Below, in pieces: positions 23,630 to 35,500 of a stretch of DNA of 64,000 nt. Position 1 is the first letter of the stretch; each line of letters starts with the position of its first letter. The DNA comes from Hygrophila difformis (Eukaryota > Streptophyta > Magnoliopsida > Lamiales > Acanthaceae): the NCBI GenBank assembly GCA_030278955.1, contig JAOANR010000014.1, positions 30,207,453 to 30,271,452 on the forward strand, written 5' to 3'. The notes below the pieces were generated by a model. The model worked only from the letters and a program-made list of their open reading frames with translations. It did not search any database and was not told the origin of the DNA. A program made the position numbers and the translations under genes.

Positions 23630-24923
23630 GATGCTTTTTGGATATCTTGAATTGAATAATTGATGACTTTGGAAAATTTAAATAGTCAGCTAATCATACA
23701 TAATATCTTTTGATTTCTCTTAAAAAATTCATTAAGAAATTAATTTCAAAATTTTTAATAATTCCAGCCATTTTATCCATTAAAATATCTGTCACTATGC
23801 CCATTTAATTTTCATTATGGAAAAATAACGAATCTATCAACATGCATGCACGGATGCACCTCTTGATCACTTAAAAGGGATGAAAGTTGTAAGCCAGGTA
23901 CTTATGTTATGTCCACTTGGGTCAACGCCTTAAACAAGGCGTCAGAATATTAAATGTGAAGGTTGGTCGTCCTTGCCTGTAATGATTCATTGTATAGACA
24001 CAAGTAAATGATAAAAGGTCAGAGCAGTAAATAGCAAGACCGCTCCGAGGGGAGACGATCTCAGGGCCCAAATTAGAAGAATTTTAAACTAATACTGTAA
24101 CATATACTCTTAATCTTCTAAATTGTAATTCCACTTTTCCCTTTCCTCTGTTATTCCCTTCCCGTTCTCTGATTCCAACTTCACTTCTCATGATTTTCCT
24201 TCACAAATCACGACTCAAGGGATGATAAATCTATGCACTACACAGTGATATAAATGTAATATTCATGACTATAATCTTTGGATCGAATTGAAGTTTCTCA
24301 AATGAGTTTTTGCTAAAAAAAACAAGGTTGAGGGCTCTTCATATTTCAAAGTTTTTAAAACGCCTGTATGTTTGTTTTTCTAATGTAATTATTGTGTATT
24401 GAATCTTGTTAACTATTAAGCTAATGAAGTTTTACGAAGTTGAAGTTGCTCAAATCTTATTTGTGAAGTTCAATGTCACAATAAATACTTAATGTACTGG
24501 CTTTAGTGGCAATCGAGAAGGACTTTTGGATAAAGTTTCTTTCAAAATTTTGATTAATTAGTACACTTCAAAGAATGCCAACATAACAAGATTTTTCAAC
24601 CGATAAATATGATTTGTTTTTAATGACAAATTTTTTAGAATATTCTCTATTTTCTTGTGTCTTTTAATTTATTGTATCAGAAATATTTAGTATGATATAT
24701 TTATATTTTTATAAAAAATTATTAATAATTAATATTGAATAAACTTTTTATTATTATATAGGGAGCAATTAAAAATATTAGGCTCTCGGGCCAAAAAACT
24801 TGAAACGGCCTGGTGATAAATAGCCAATAGGAGGAACAATGGCAGTGTTCACCACATTCTCCGCAAGACAATGTGGTAAATAGCCAATATGGGAATGTTC
24901 CTGCTGGTTGGGAGTCAGGGGAA
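23630..24923. other. AT-rich intergenic stretch, nothing recognised
   Basis: No coding region, RNA gene or clear transposon end could be supported. The single ORF at 24722-24931 has no recognisable domain. Confidence 0.5.
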
Positions 24924-24997
24924 TTGACCACTAAGTAAAGTCTTCATTCCCAGTTACTACAAGGACTTGACCACTAAGTAAAGTCTTCATTCCCAGT
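24924..24997. repeat. Two-copy tandem repeat
   Basis: A perfect 31-bp repeat (TTGACCACTAAGTAAAGTC...) at 24924-24954 and 24967-24997, period 43. Confidence 0.9.
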
Positions 24998-25904
24998 CAA
25001 TACAAGAATTCGTTATTGTTTTTTAGGGTAAACGACTTTTTAGTGGCCTATGGATATAGGGGTTAGAAGGTCATTAGGCCCAAAAAAAGCAATACTTCCT
25101 TACTACTAACAATTTCAATAATAAGTATTGTTGTAATTATTTCCACAATAATAAGTATTGTTGTTGGTTGAAATCAATTTAGAGCCATTGTAGAGCTCTC
25201 TTTTAATAATCTCTATTAAACATTGAGTGGGAACACGTACATGCATATAAGTTGCTCGGTTACAAAACAGTTAATTATTTTAGACTTCTTATATAGTTAA
25301 AAGATTGAAGATGCCTGGCACTTAGGGCGGCTCGATGCGAGGAGTTCTATACGTTATGGGCATTTCCACCAGATGAGTTGGTGACTCCACTTGCTCAAGA
25401 TGAAGGGGGATGGTGTTTGCTCGTGTTTGATTCTTGGTGGTGATTTTTTCATTCCTTGATTTGTAATTTTCCTTTTTCCTTTGCTTGCCTTCTCAGGCTG
25501 TGTCATCCAAAAATAAAAAACTGAAGAGCCCTTCCTCCATAGAAAAGTTAGGTGGTGTTATTTTTCTACTAATAAATATTTATTCAGCTATTTCATTAGT
25601 GAGATCGGTCAATATGTAAAGTATATTTTTATTGGTAATACCCGCTTTACTTCAAAAAATAAGTATATTTTTATTAAAAAAGATAAGTGATAAATGAAAA
25701 TTTTCATTTATTTATCACTCCTCATGTATATATATACACCCGTGTTTTAGCAATTCTTGAGCGTCACTAAAAGCATTGATAATGACATTGTATTGCTTGA
25801 ATATAAATATTTATATGAATTAGTAATATTAAGTACTGAGAACCATCACTTATCAAACAACAGTACTAAAATAAGTATTCAACAGCAAATAACTCGACAT
25901 TCAT
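24998..25904. other. AT-rich intergenic stretch, nothing recognised
   Basis: No gene seen. Contains a near-palindrome at 25686-25719 (AGTGATAAAT...TTTATCACT), possibly a MITE remnant. Confidence 0.5.
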
Positions 25905-26613
25905 TTAGGTCATGTTCTTTTTGACTGAAATAAAGTATTTTTATATGAATTTTATAAGATCTGGTCTAACCTGATCTAGTTTGATCTGATCTGAATTGCT
26001 CTAGTCTAACCTGGTTTGGTCCGATATGATCTGATATATTTTATTCTACTTAAAATCATTTTTAACATAAAATAATAATATAAAAATTATTATTATTAAT
26101 TATTAATACCAAAATTATTATTTTTTAAAATTGTTTTAAAATACTACATAATCTTTTTTCTTCTGGTTATTAAATTTAATTCACGCGTGTTAACCACCAC
26201 AAATGGGAAGTCAAGACTCATTTTTTTGATAAACATTCTTTTTTTGAAAGAGAAATGTAAAATGACATATTCCATGAATCATATACAAAGTATCAATCAT
26301 TGAAAAATTACTGTAAGTATATATATGAATATATATTCAAAATTCCAACAATTTTCCTTTTTATATTTTTAAAATAATTATCATGTTATCATAATTAATA
26401 ATTTATATATTGTTTATTATAAAAGATTTTATTGATCCCACACATTAATATAAAAATATACAATATTAAAAAATATTACTTGTGGTTATATAATTTTATT
26501 ATAATGATCTGATCTGGTCTGAATAAGTCTGGTCTGATTTGGTTTGGTCGGATCTCATTTTAATAAGAATAAGTAATAAGTACTAGGAATAAGTCATATA
26601 GAATAGGGCCTTA
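25905..26613. mobile_element. Tourist-like (PIF/Harbinger) MITE
   Basis: Element 25908-26610 (703 bp) is flanked by TTA on both sides (25905-25907 and 26611-26613), the Harbinger target. Its termini GGTCATGTTCTTTTTGACT and, inverted, GGCCCTATTCTATATGACT match at most positions. Subterminal clusters of GATCTG(A/G)TCTG repeats occur at 25966-26046 and 26505-26562. Confidence 0.7.
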
Positions 26614-26641
26614 GTCCACAAGGCCCAGTTTCAACTACAAC

Positions 26642-27055
26642 TGTTACAATGTTCCTCATCGATTATATGTTTGGATATCATCATGTTTATATGTACATGA
26701 GTCACTTTTCTAGAACCAATTGGTTTTCTAACATTTTATTTCTAGCATAGTATCAGAGTGATGAGTACCCATTTGGGTATCCCGTTGTTTCCGATATGAA
26801 TATAATGGACATTGACCACTCTACCTATCACCAATTGGTTTTGGGTTGAAACTGAGTTAGGCCCATCTTCATTTCTAATATGGTATCAGAGCTATGAGTA
26901 TTTCGGATGTTACAATGTCCTGCACGATGTTGGGATGCCACCATCCACTTTGTTTCTGAGATTAATATAATCTTGAGGAGGGGTGTAACATCCCACATCA
27001 ATTATATATTGGGACGTCACACTATTTATATGGACATGAGTCACTCTACCTAGTA
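26642..27055 (+). mobile_element. TRIM-like short LTR retroelement
   Basis: Two related LTR-like segments begin TGTTACAATGTTCC (26642) and TGTAACATCCCAC (26984), each followed by ATCGATTATAT/ATCAATTATAT...GACATGAGTCAC-like sequence. Between them are a worn PBS (AGTATCAGAGTG, about 26750), a good one (TGGTATCAGAGC, about 26881) and a polypurine tract GAGGAGGGG before the second LTR. No coding. The second LTR appears truncated. Confidence 0.6.
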
Positions 27056-27399
27056 GCACTAAATCTATCGTCTTTCTTGCCACGAACGGACCGTAGTTGG
27101 ACACTATATTGTTCAAAGATTACCAAATGGCAAGTGTTGCTAAATGGTGAAACAAGACCGGAAATAAGAACAAGGAAAAATAAAGAGATAGGGAAGCAAA
27201 CCATAATTTTGGAGATAGAAGAAGCAATCAGGATATGGAATACCTTGACCCATCTCAAGCTAGCACCAACAACCTTGGTTTGATAATCATTTGGGTGCTT
27301 CATATCCAAATGATGAATGTTTCCTAGACAAACACACAAAGGTATTGTGGCAACCCTAGGTTAGACACAATTTTGATCTTTTGCAAATAAAAAGAAAAG
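27056..27399. other. Intergenic, nothing recognised
   Basis: Short overlapping ORFs on both strands without recognisable domains. Confidence 0.45.
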
Positions 27400-27800
27400 T
27401 GTTCTCAATATTAATTTCAACAAAGATGTGAAACATTGCTTGGGAGGTCATATATAGACCACACATTACAAGAGCAATTCTTAATAGAAGAATACATGAA
27501 AAACAAGCTAAAACACTAAAAATGGCATCCTGGAGGCAGGGTCGTCGCTAAGCAAAAATTCGCATCGCATGACTGGCATTAGCGACGTGTCTCACGTCGT
27601 AAGAGTGAGGATCACAACATGGTTCACGGCATGGTTCACTAAGCAAAAAGGCATCCTGAGGCTTGCGACGTTGTCATATGTTATGCAACGTGATCCTTGG
27701 TCTTCCTCTTGCCTATACGTCGCATAGGGGACGTTCACGACGTAGCTTGGAGGCTTGCAACGTGACCCCTGGGTCTTGCGACGTGCATCTTTAATCTTTT
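27400..27800 (-). mobile_element. Fragment of a chromovirus-type LTR with a GCGACGT-type array
   Basis: On the minus strand a half-site array (27541-27786) is followed by GGTCTATATATGACC, then CAATGTTTCAC and TATTGAGAACAC. This is the order and partial sequence found in the chromovirus LTR after its TATA box (ACCTATATATAGGTCATC, AATGTTTCATTC, TATTGAGTGATT). The array uses GCGACGT/ACGTCGC rather than TACGACGC. Ends and target duplication were not found. Confidence 0.5.
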
Positions 27801-28384
27801 CAATTCATGTACGGACCCCACAATAGTTGTTTAATTTATTACATGCCTTGTTTAATACTGAATTCATCAAAACAAAATGACAGTTCAAATCCTCCGGCCA
27901 TTGACCACTCTCCGACCGACGACGGCGGCGGTGCCGACAAATCTCCGGCCAAATTCCGGCGGTGCTCCGGTCAGTTAGACTCTCCGCGGCGGCGTCGGCT
28001 GTTCCTTCTTCGGTGTAGAATTGGAGAGCCCATGCATGGCATGTATGGGCGATCCCCAATTTCCTCAAGCTGGATCAGAATTAATGCCTCCGGATTGCTT
28101 TCTTATTCTCTATTAATCTCAGCTTGAAATTCCACAGTTCTAAGAAAACTGGCAATTCGATCTGTGAATCTTTTGGGTCTGCTTCTGGAGCATGGTCCAT
28201 CTGAAATTATTGTTGCAGTCGATCTGGCTACCACGCCATTTCCAACAACTTTCTTAGATATTGGTGACATAGCAACACAAGTGAATGGTTCCCTAAGCCA
28301 GATGTCAAATTCGCGTCATTAATAAATATATAAATTAGTTATAATATATTATTATTAAAAATATAAGATATATAATTAATATTT
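27801..28384. other. Possible fragment of a host gene, not identified
   Basis: 27880-28010 is GC-rich with a strong third-position pattern (CCGGCGGTGC, CCGCGGCGGCG) unlike its surroundings. Neither strand gives a recognisable protein; the longest frames are 27807-28127 (+) and 27805-28068 (-). It could be a captured exon or a relic of a promoter-proximal gene region. Confidence 0.35.
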
Positions 28385-28434
28385 AAATTTTTCAAACACG
28401 ATAAGCTTTCTAGAAATATATTTAGTTGAATAAA

Positions 28435-28438
<4 letters not shown>

Positions 28439-28525
<87 letters not shown>

Positions 28526-28534
28526 CATCATCAT
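28439..28534. repeat. TTA microsatellite with short TCA tail
   Basis: About 29 uninterrupted TTA units (28439-28525), then four ATC/TCA units. It adjoins the 3' end of a minus-strand LINE fragment, of whose tail it is probably an expansion. Confidence 0.9.
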
Positions 28535-28795
28535 GGAGAAGTTGAAGCCAGGTAAAAAAAAAAAAGATAAAAAAAATAAGGAAAAACAAAAGCCCAATAG
28601 GAATAGGAAAAACTACATCCTAGCTAGGGATTAGGGAACCACGGCCAGAAGAATCCACCGCCATGTTCCCAAGAACAAAATCCGGAGGGAACGCCCCAGA
28701 GGTGTAGAAGTCTTCAATTGAAGCCCCACGTTTCGCCAATTTGTCCGTCATACGATTGCCTTCTTGGAGAACATGGAAAAAGCCTGCAGGTGCGG
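28535..28795 (-). pseudogene. LINE ORF2 tail (RNase H end), fragment
   Basis: The minus strand from about 28790 reads FHVLQEGNRMTDKLA, a typical end of the RNase H-like domain of plant L1 ORF2. About 50 codons follow to a stop at 28620-28622. A T-rich 3' UTR and the TTA repeat come next. No upstream part remains. Confidence 0.7.
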
Positions 28796-29546
28796 ATTCA
28801 TGTATAAGACAACGGTGGCATGAGACACCACTTAAATTGATTAAACTGCTATTTTAAAGTAGAAATTTTTTAAAATTGAATTAGATTATGCTTAGTGACT
28901 ACACTTAATTTTTAGTGTGACGCTACAATAATTCATTTCAACCAAGCGTTCTCAATATTTTTGTTGTATTATAGCTACTATCCCTGTAATGACCCGATTG
29001 AATTCTATTGACCCAGATATTTTAGTTAGTGATTTGTGAGTAGCCTATATTCCGGAAGAGGCCCATAAATGATTTAAGAGGGTTTTGGGATTCATTTTTT
29101 CAGATTTTCCAAATTGAAGAAAAGGGAAAAGGGGAGAAGGTCGTTCGGCCGGGAGAAAGAAAAAGGGGTGATCTTGGGCTTGTTAGAAACACCGCAAATC
29201 GTTAGAGATCGTGAAATCAATCGTTGGTAAGTGATTCCTCTCATTCCCCTTGATAATGGCATAAATTGTCCATTATTTCCAATCTATTTCCGTGTCTGAG
29301 ACGGATATTTTGATCGTATTCTCATCTTATTTTAATAAGAAAGCAGTTGAATTTGACATATTAATGCGAGTTTGTAAGAATAATGAGCTGGTAATGAAAA
29401 ACACAAAAATATGCAATTTTAATTGTATTTGTGTTAGAAGAACCCAAAACATAAAAAAGGGAAAAAGAAAAGAAAAAGAAAAGAAAAAGATGGGAAAAAG
29501 AATAAAAATCCCACAAAACTGAATTTTTGGCTAAGTGTTGGAATGC

Positions 29547-29886
29547 GATGCGGTCTATCGAATGTGGTTTATACCACATCGTGTTAATAGACCGCATCAC
29601 TGAGAAGAAGCCAAGTTTGGTGGTGTTGAAGAATGATGCGGTTTATACCGCATCAATTCCATGTAGACCGCATCAATGGAGAAGCAAGAAGAAAATTGAC
29701 CAAGTGTTGGAAAAGAAGCATCCTAAGTGATGTGGTTTACTCGATGCGGCTTAAACCGCATCGACCATGTATACCGCATCATTCCAATTAAATCGCCTCC
29801 CAGCCAAAGAACAAGAAAGAGAAGACACATGCAATGCGAAATACTTGATGCGGTTTAAACCGCATCACCTGGTCTATACCGCATTG
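29547..29886 (+). repeat. Upstream half-site array, GATGCGG type (5' LTR C)
   Basis: Four modules. The typical plan is GATGCGGTCTA, then the inner palindrome GATGCGGTTTATACCGCATC, then TAGACCGCATC. Several CG sites have become TG or CA; the first inner palindrome reads ATGTGGTTTATACCACAT here but is intact in the 3' LTR. Confidence 0.9.
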
Positions 29887-29998
29887 ATTTCAAATGAGCT
29901 CAATTCAGAAGGACAGATTCGGATAAGGATTTGCAACATGTGATAAACGCATGCTACTGTTAATGGGCCCTGATGGGCTTAGGGTTTCGAGAAAGAAG

Positions 29999-30006
29999 TA
30001 TAAAAG
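29999..30006 (+). promoter_or_regulatory. Probable TATA box of LTR C
   Basis: TATAAAAG, followed by CTGACC and preceded by GGGCTTAGGGTTTCGAG; the same layout as in LTR A. The 3' LTR has it at 55146-55153. Confidence 0.7.
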
Positions 30007-30713
30007 CTGACCTTCTCCAGCACTTGAGGAGAGACTTTACAACTTTCACAAGGGAACAACAAGAACATTCAGGAGGATCTCCAGTTCACCCCTTAAGGGT
30101 TAGGTAGGTAGTGTAGTTTAGATTTAATTTTCTTGTATTTTAGCTTGGTTTTAGATGCTTTAACCATAGATTAGTTTGTAAACAACCATTCTCACCCTTT
30201 TAGAGTAACCATTACCATATTTTTAAAAGCTTTTTAGTTAGAATAAACCCTACCTTCAACTAATGAGTGGCTTTGGGTTATTTATTATGTTTTCAAGTGT
30301 TTTAATGCAAGAAAATTCCAGAAATGGTTTTTGTCTCATGTGTTTGACACTATTTAATGCTTTCTTAGTAATAAATGTTTAGAATGTTTTGTTTGCAACT
30401 AGGTTTCGTTTATTATGTTGCTAGTTGACTTACAACTTCAATATGCATGTTTACTGGATTTGTAGCATGTTTCATATCTTAGAGCTTCAAATAGTGTTCT
30501 TTGGACTTAGATAATTTTAGGGTTTGTTAGATATAGGGTTTTAATGCTTTATTTTACTTTTCTTGTTCTAGATCTACCATTTATGTTTCCTTAGTTAATG
30601 TTGGTGTTCTTCTTTATTATGCATGTAGTTCTTGGTTTTATGCTGTTTTTGTTAGATTAGCCTTTAAATTTCATGTTTGTATGTGGACTAATTGCATCTA
30701 TCATAAACCGCAT

Positions 30714-31266
30714 CAAAGAAACCGCATGAGTATTTGGTGAACAAAAAAAATGTAAAGTTAGAAAACTTGCATGTGATGTGGTCTAATTGATGCGGTTAAT
30801 ACTGCATCAGTGTTAATAGACCGCATTGCATTAAAAAGAATGGATTTTTGTTGCATTCATTATCAGTGATGCGGTCTCCATGAGGCGGTTTACTCGATGC
30901 GGTGTAAACCGCATCACTTTGGGGATATTGCATCACTTGCATCTCACCCCATCATGCCTTGTTTATTTTTGCAAACCTCATGCGGTCTACATTGATGCGG
31001 TTTATACCGCACCACCTTTGTGTACCGCATCACCTTCATATTTTGAAGAAAATGCCTTAGCCAAATTTGAGCAAGGGTGTAATCTTATCGATGCGGTCTA
31101 TGCGATGCGGTTTATACCGCATCGACTTGATAGACCGCCTCAGATGATTTATTTCGCATTCTTGCAATGACCAATTATGGTGTAGACAATACTTCATCCT
31201 TCATGCATGCTCGATGCGGTTTAATGGATGCGGTTTATACCGCATCTAATTCAAGAGACCGCATCG
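30714..31266 (+). repeat. Downstream half-site array, GATGCGG type (5' LTR C)
   Basis: About six modules downstream of the TATA box, e.g. 31087-31142 with outer GATGCGGTCTAT, inner GATGCGGTTTATACCGCATC and outer TAGACCGCCTC. Confidence 0.9.
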
Positions 31267-33653
31267 ACATTTTTTTTATTTTAAAATTCCAAAAACATAT
31301 TTATTTATTTGAGTTGTGTAAGTTGCATGGATGTATTGCACTTAGGCCCATTTCATCTAATTTTATCTATTACACATCTCAACCCTTGTGTCAAATTATT
31401 GTGTGACTAACACTCATACAACACCAAAAATCTTTTCTTTATTTAATTTTATTTTCCTTTTTATTGTGTGTATGAATGAGTAATAAGGAATATCACAGAT
31501 CAATGTTGGCAAAAAGGTCCCTTCACAGGGATAATGATTAGCTCGTCTTCTGTGTGTTAATTATTGCTCATTATGTTGCATGGTCTGATTAGAGATTGGT
31601 GGAAGCTCCGGCAAAAAGGTCTCTGTATAGGGATAACGATTAGCCACTCAGCCAATTCCTAGTTAGATGAAGTTTTCTTTTCCTTATCTTAATTTCGAAC
31701 CTGAATTTCGAGTTGTGGTATTATTGAACAGTGTCGATCAACACTGTTGTAATAGTATTACAATAAGAAATCATGTAGGTTTTTCCTCAATTCATGGATG
31801 GTAGAACTCTCGATGATAGCGATCACTGTCATTGAAGGTCTCTTACTGTCTAAAAATCATACCACTTGGAATAATTGGGAACTGGACAGCAGATGTTTGC
31901 TGTCCAGATAACCTCAGTTATTTCTGACAGCTTTTTAGCCAATTTCTTCTTATCTCAAGACTAATTCATCTTTGTGTAACAAATTCTGTCTAACCCTACC
32001 ATTATATTTTTGGGTATTTTATTTTATCTTCTCTTATACAAGTATGCATGATAATACTATGTAGATGTTGTGGTCATATTATTTTGGGGATCATTCCTCT
32101 TGGACATAGAAGTCTTGATTTAAATCAGATGTTGCATAATAAATTTCCAACAAAAATAACTTCATAAAATCCAGATCTGAGTAAGGGATAAATTCCACAG
32201 TTATGATTAATTCATCTTCTACTGGGGGTTGATTTTGAGAACTTAGAAGTAGAGCCAGCGATTAGGTCTCACCTAGACTGAAAGGATCTGTGTTTTAATT
32301 GAGAGCTTAGTACCTGTGTAGGGAATGGTTTTCAGATATCAATTGTTTTCTCAAATTTGTTGTGTGTTGGAAATCTTATATTAAATATTGCATCAAATCA
32401 GTGTCCACTTGGATTCAGACGAGATCTGGTAAATAATACTAGAGGAACAACATGTAGGCCTTGGTTAATTTCTAAGGTAGGGTTGAGTATTCTTTCAACT
32501 ACTAGCTTCTTCTGCCAAAGCCTAGAATTGAGTCTTGAGTGAGTACATCCGGAACAGATTCTTCACGGATCTGTTTCATTCAGTTTGTATCTCATAACTA
32601 ACCAGATGTTATAAGCCCTGTGGCTTACTGATATTTGGGAGGTTCTTAATCTGCATCTGGTCACCAAGACCAGGGGCTCTTTTATACTAACGGAATGATA
32701 TAACTTTTAAAAAAGCTTCCGAGTGATAGGATTTTAAATGCTTTCTTTACCGCTTTCTTTTAATTGTTTTATAGAGGACACTCGGAAGAATTAGAGGTTG
32801 GCCGCCGTATATAAGGTTTAAAAGTTATGGGTTGGGTTTGGGACTTGATTTGAACTTTGGGCGTGACATGGGGGAATGATAGGAGTACTTGGCATATCAA
32901 CTAATGATGTGTCGGGTGTTGCTTATCCACCGCAAGTATATAACATACCTCGGCAGGGGCAGTTACAGATTTGTGGTATCTTAGATTTTGAGGTCATAAG
33001 AGCATGTAAATTCCTGCTGTAAGTACTTGTCTGTTAAAGGGAACATAGTATAGAAAGCATGAGAATTAGCTAACTGATGGATTATCCTAAACAAAGATCT
33101 ACGTATTAAAATGGGAGTTTAATTATTGTTTCATCTGAATCTTGTCCAATCTTTATTATTTTCTCTCTGTCATTCTGTCACATTTTAAATCTGCTTTCTA
33201 GATAGCATAGCATAATTTGACATGCTTTCGTAGAATAATTTTACCAGCTTTCCTAGAATAATTTTAGTTGCTTTCTTAGAATAGATTTAAATGCTTTCTA
33301 TAATAATTTTATCGCTTTCATAGTTTAGTTTAAATTGCGTTAAGTAGATTTTAAAACCAAACTCAAACTTGAATCGAGTAACCGAGTGGAAACTCTTATG
33401 AAATGATGTGGGACCTGCTTGTATCGCACATCCTCCAGTGAACGATCCGGTCTTACTATAAATTACTGCACTTTTTGACACCGTGCGCTTTCGGGCTATA
33501 GTTTCCTACATGAGTATATAAAAACGTGACAACCTATAAACATATTCCTAATCCCAACTCCATCTTCATAATTGGTTTCATTAAATAAAATTAAACCGGG
33601 ATTATATTCTTTTCAGAAAATACTCATATAGTGGGAAATTGTCAAAAGTTTCA

Positions 33654-33670
33654 TGGCGCCGTTGCCGGGG
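33654..33670 (+). other. Primer binding site, tRNA-Asp type (copy C)
   Basis: TGGCGCCGTTGCCGGGG is complementary to the 3' end of plant tRNA-Asp and directly adjacent to the LTR end; single copy, unlike copy A. Confidence 0.9.
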
Positions 33671-33800
33671 AGGATGCAGCGTCGTTTTATATAGAGAATT
33701 ACACTCCTGATTTACTCATAGGTAGTTTTTGTTTATACTTTTGAACCATTACTAACCTGGGGGTTGTGCAGGTACTGTCAAGTTGAGATACAAACTGCTT

Positions 33801-35500
33801 ATGCAACGGAGGAAGGATACATCGCCTGAGTTACCGTTCGATCTAGAGCTAGAAAGGACCGCTCGACAGCTGCGAGTACAAGCAAGGCTGAGAAAAGAAC
33901 GGGAAGCACATACTCGTACCTCACCCGAAACCACAAGCAGTGACCTATCTGATATGGCGGATAACCAGAACATTCCCCCGATATTACCCATAAACCAACC
34001 ACCCATTCATAACCAACCCTTCAATAATCCGGGCAATGGAGCTGACGGAGATGTGATAGAGGACCTAAATCGTGTTAACGAGGAGGAGAATCTACCAAAT
34101 CATGGTCAGCAACACTACCAGCAATTTCACCAACCGCCACCACCTCTGAACCAATATAACAACCAAAACCAAAACATGCAAAACCAGCAATACCAGAATC
34201 CTCCCTTCAATCAAGACCAATTCCAGAACAACCCCCATGATCCAAATAACTTCCAGCAAAATCCCAATTACCATCAATAGTACCAAAATCAGGCTGAGCA
34301 AGGAAATCAGCAACAGCATGCAGCGGATGACTTTATGCAGCCTATCGTAGAGCCTTATCTGAATAGGCCAGGGAGAGCACTGATCAATGCACGCAACTTT
34401 GAGCTCAAGCCTGCACTCATTAATTTGGTGCAGAATAATCAGTTTTGCGGTGCAAATCATGAGGACCCTCATGATCATCTTCAAACCTTTTTGGAGTTGT
34501 GCGATACAATTAAAAATCAGGGGGTATCCCCTGATGCTATCAGACTGATGTTATTTCCTTTCTCTTTATTCAGTGGAACCAGGGACTGGTATAAATCTTT
34601 GCCGGTGAACCAGCGAAGCACATGGGGGGATCTTGTGAGGAGTTTTCTATTGAAATACTTTCCCAAAGCAAATGGGGAAGAAGGACGAGCCAGAATTGGT
34701 GAATTCAAAATGAAAGCGGAAGAATCGCTATATGACGCAAAGGAGAGGTTCTTCAACCTCTTAAGAAAACGCCCACAACATGGATACCAAGAGTGGGAAC
34801 AATTGCAAAAATTTTACAGAGGACTCACCCATTCATGGCGAATGATGGTAGATACTGCGGGAGGGAAACACTTACTCCACTTGCCCATGGATCAAGCATA
34901 GGCAAAGATCGAAAAAATGTCTGTTAATAGATCAGTTCTGAACAATGATAGAGGAAGGTTGACCCTCCCAGAAAAGTTTTTGTTGTGAGTGAAGGAAAAA
35001 CGGATTTTGAAAAATTGCAGGAACAGGTAGCCGCTATTGAGTTGAATCAGTGAAAGGGAGCGGGAACATCGCAGGCAGGAGTTTCATCAAGCCAAGTGCA
35101 AACACATCAATCGGAAGCTGTGTGTGGGCTGTGTCAAGGACCACATCCAACTAACACATGCCAACAAATAGCTTCTGAAAGCTGTAACTATGCCGGAAAC
35201 TTTCAAAACCGCCACCCAAACCTATCTTATTCCAATAACAATGTACTCAATGCGCATTTGTTATCTCAGCCAAATCAGCCTCCCAGTTTGTCCACCAAAA
35301 CCCACAGTAGAACTTTAGGCCACAGAACCCTGGTTTCGTCCAACAGAGGGTTCAGAATTTCAAAACAAGAATCAAAACTTTCAGCCCCACATCCAGCAAA
35401 GGCCGAACAAAAACCAAGGCCAAAACTTCCAGAATTTCCAAAACCAGCCTGACCAAAACCAACAGTACAATCAGAAGCCACCGTCCCGCCTGGAGAGCAT
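33801..35500 (+). pseudogene. Athila-type gag of copy C
   Basis: Starts MQRRRKDTSPELPFD at 33801. It has the ELERTARQLR segment, an Asn/Gln-rich linker, and the capsid core with PDAIRLMLFPFSLFSGTRDWY near 34530. A CCHC knuckle CGLCQGPHPTNTC lies near 35124. In-frame stops occur at 34278 and 34899, and frameshifts near 34955 and 35280. Amino acids match copy A closely. The stop at 34278 fits CAG to TAG and that at 34899 fits TGG to TAG. Gag would assemble the particle. Confidence 0.85.

Larger units (their letters stand above)
29251..33653 (+). repeat. 5' LTR of copy C
   Basis: 4,403 bp, from TGATAATGGC to ...GTTTCA directly before the PBS. It lacks about 108 bp present at 55831-55938 of the 3' LTR and one 18-bp half-site unit present at about 56160-56177. 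It contains no coding sequence. Confidence 0.9.

Noticed and set aside
28376..28597. 73-codon minus-strand ORF rich in Ile
   Set aside because: It is the TTA microsatellite read as poly-Ile.
29547..31266. Repeated palindromes as a CRISPR array
   Set aside because: Spacing is irregular, there are no unique spacers of constant size, and the host is a plant; the repeats are half-site arrays in LTRs.
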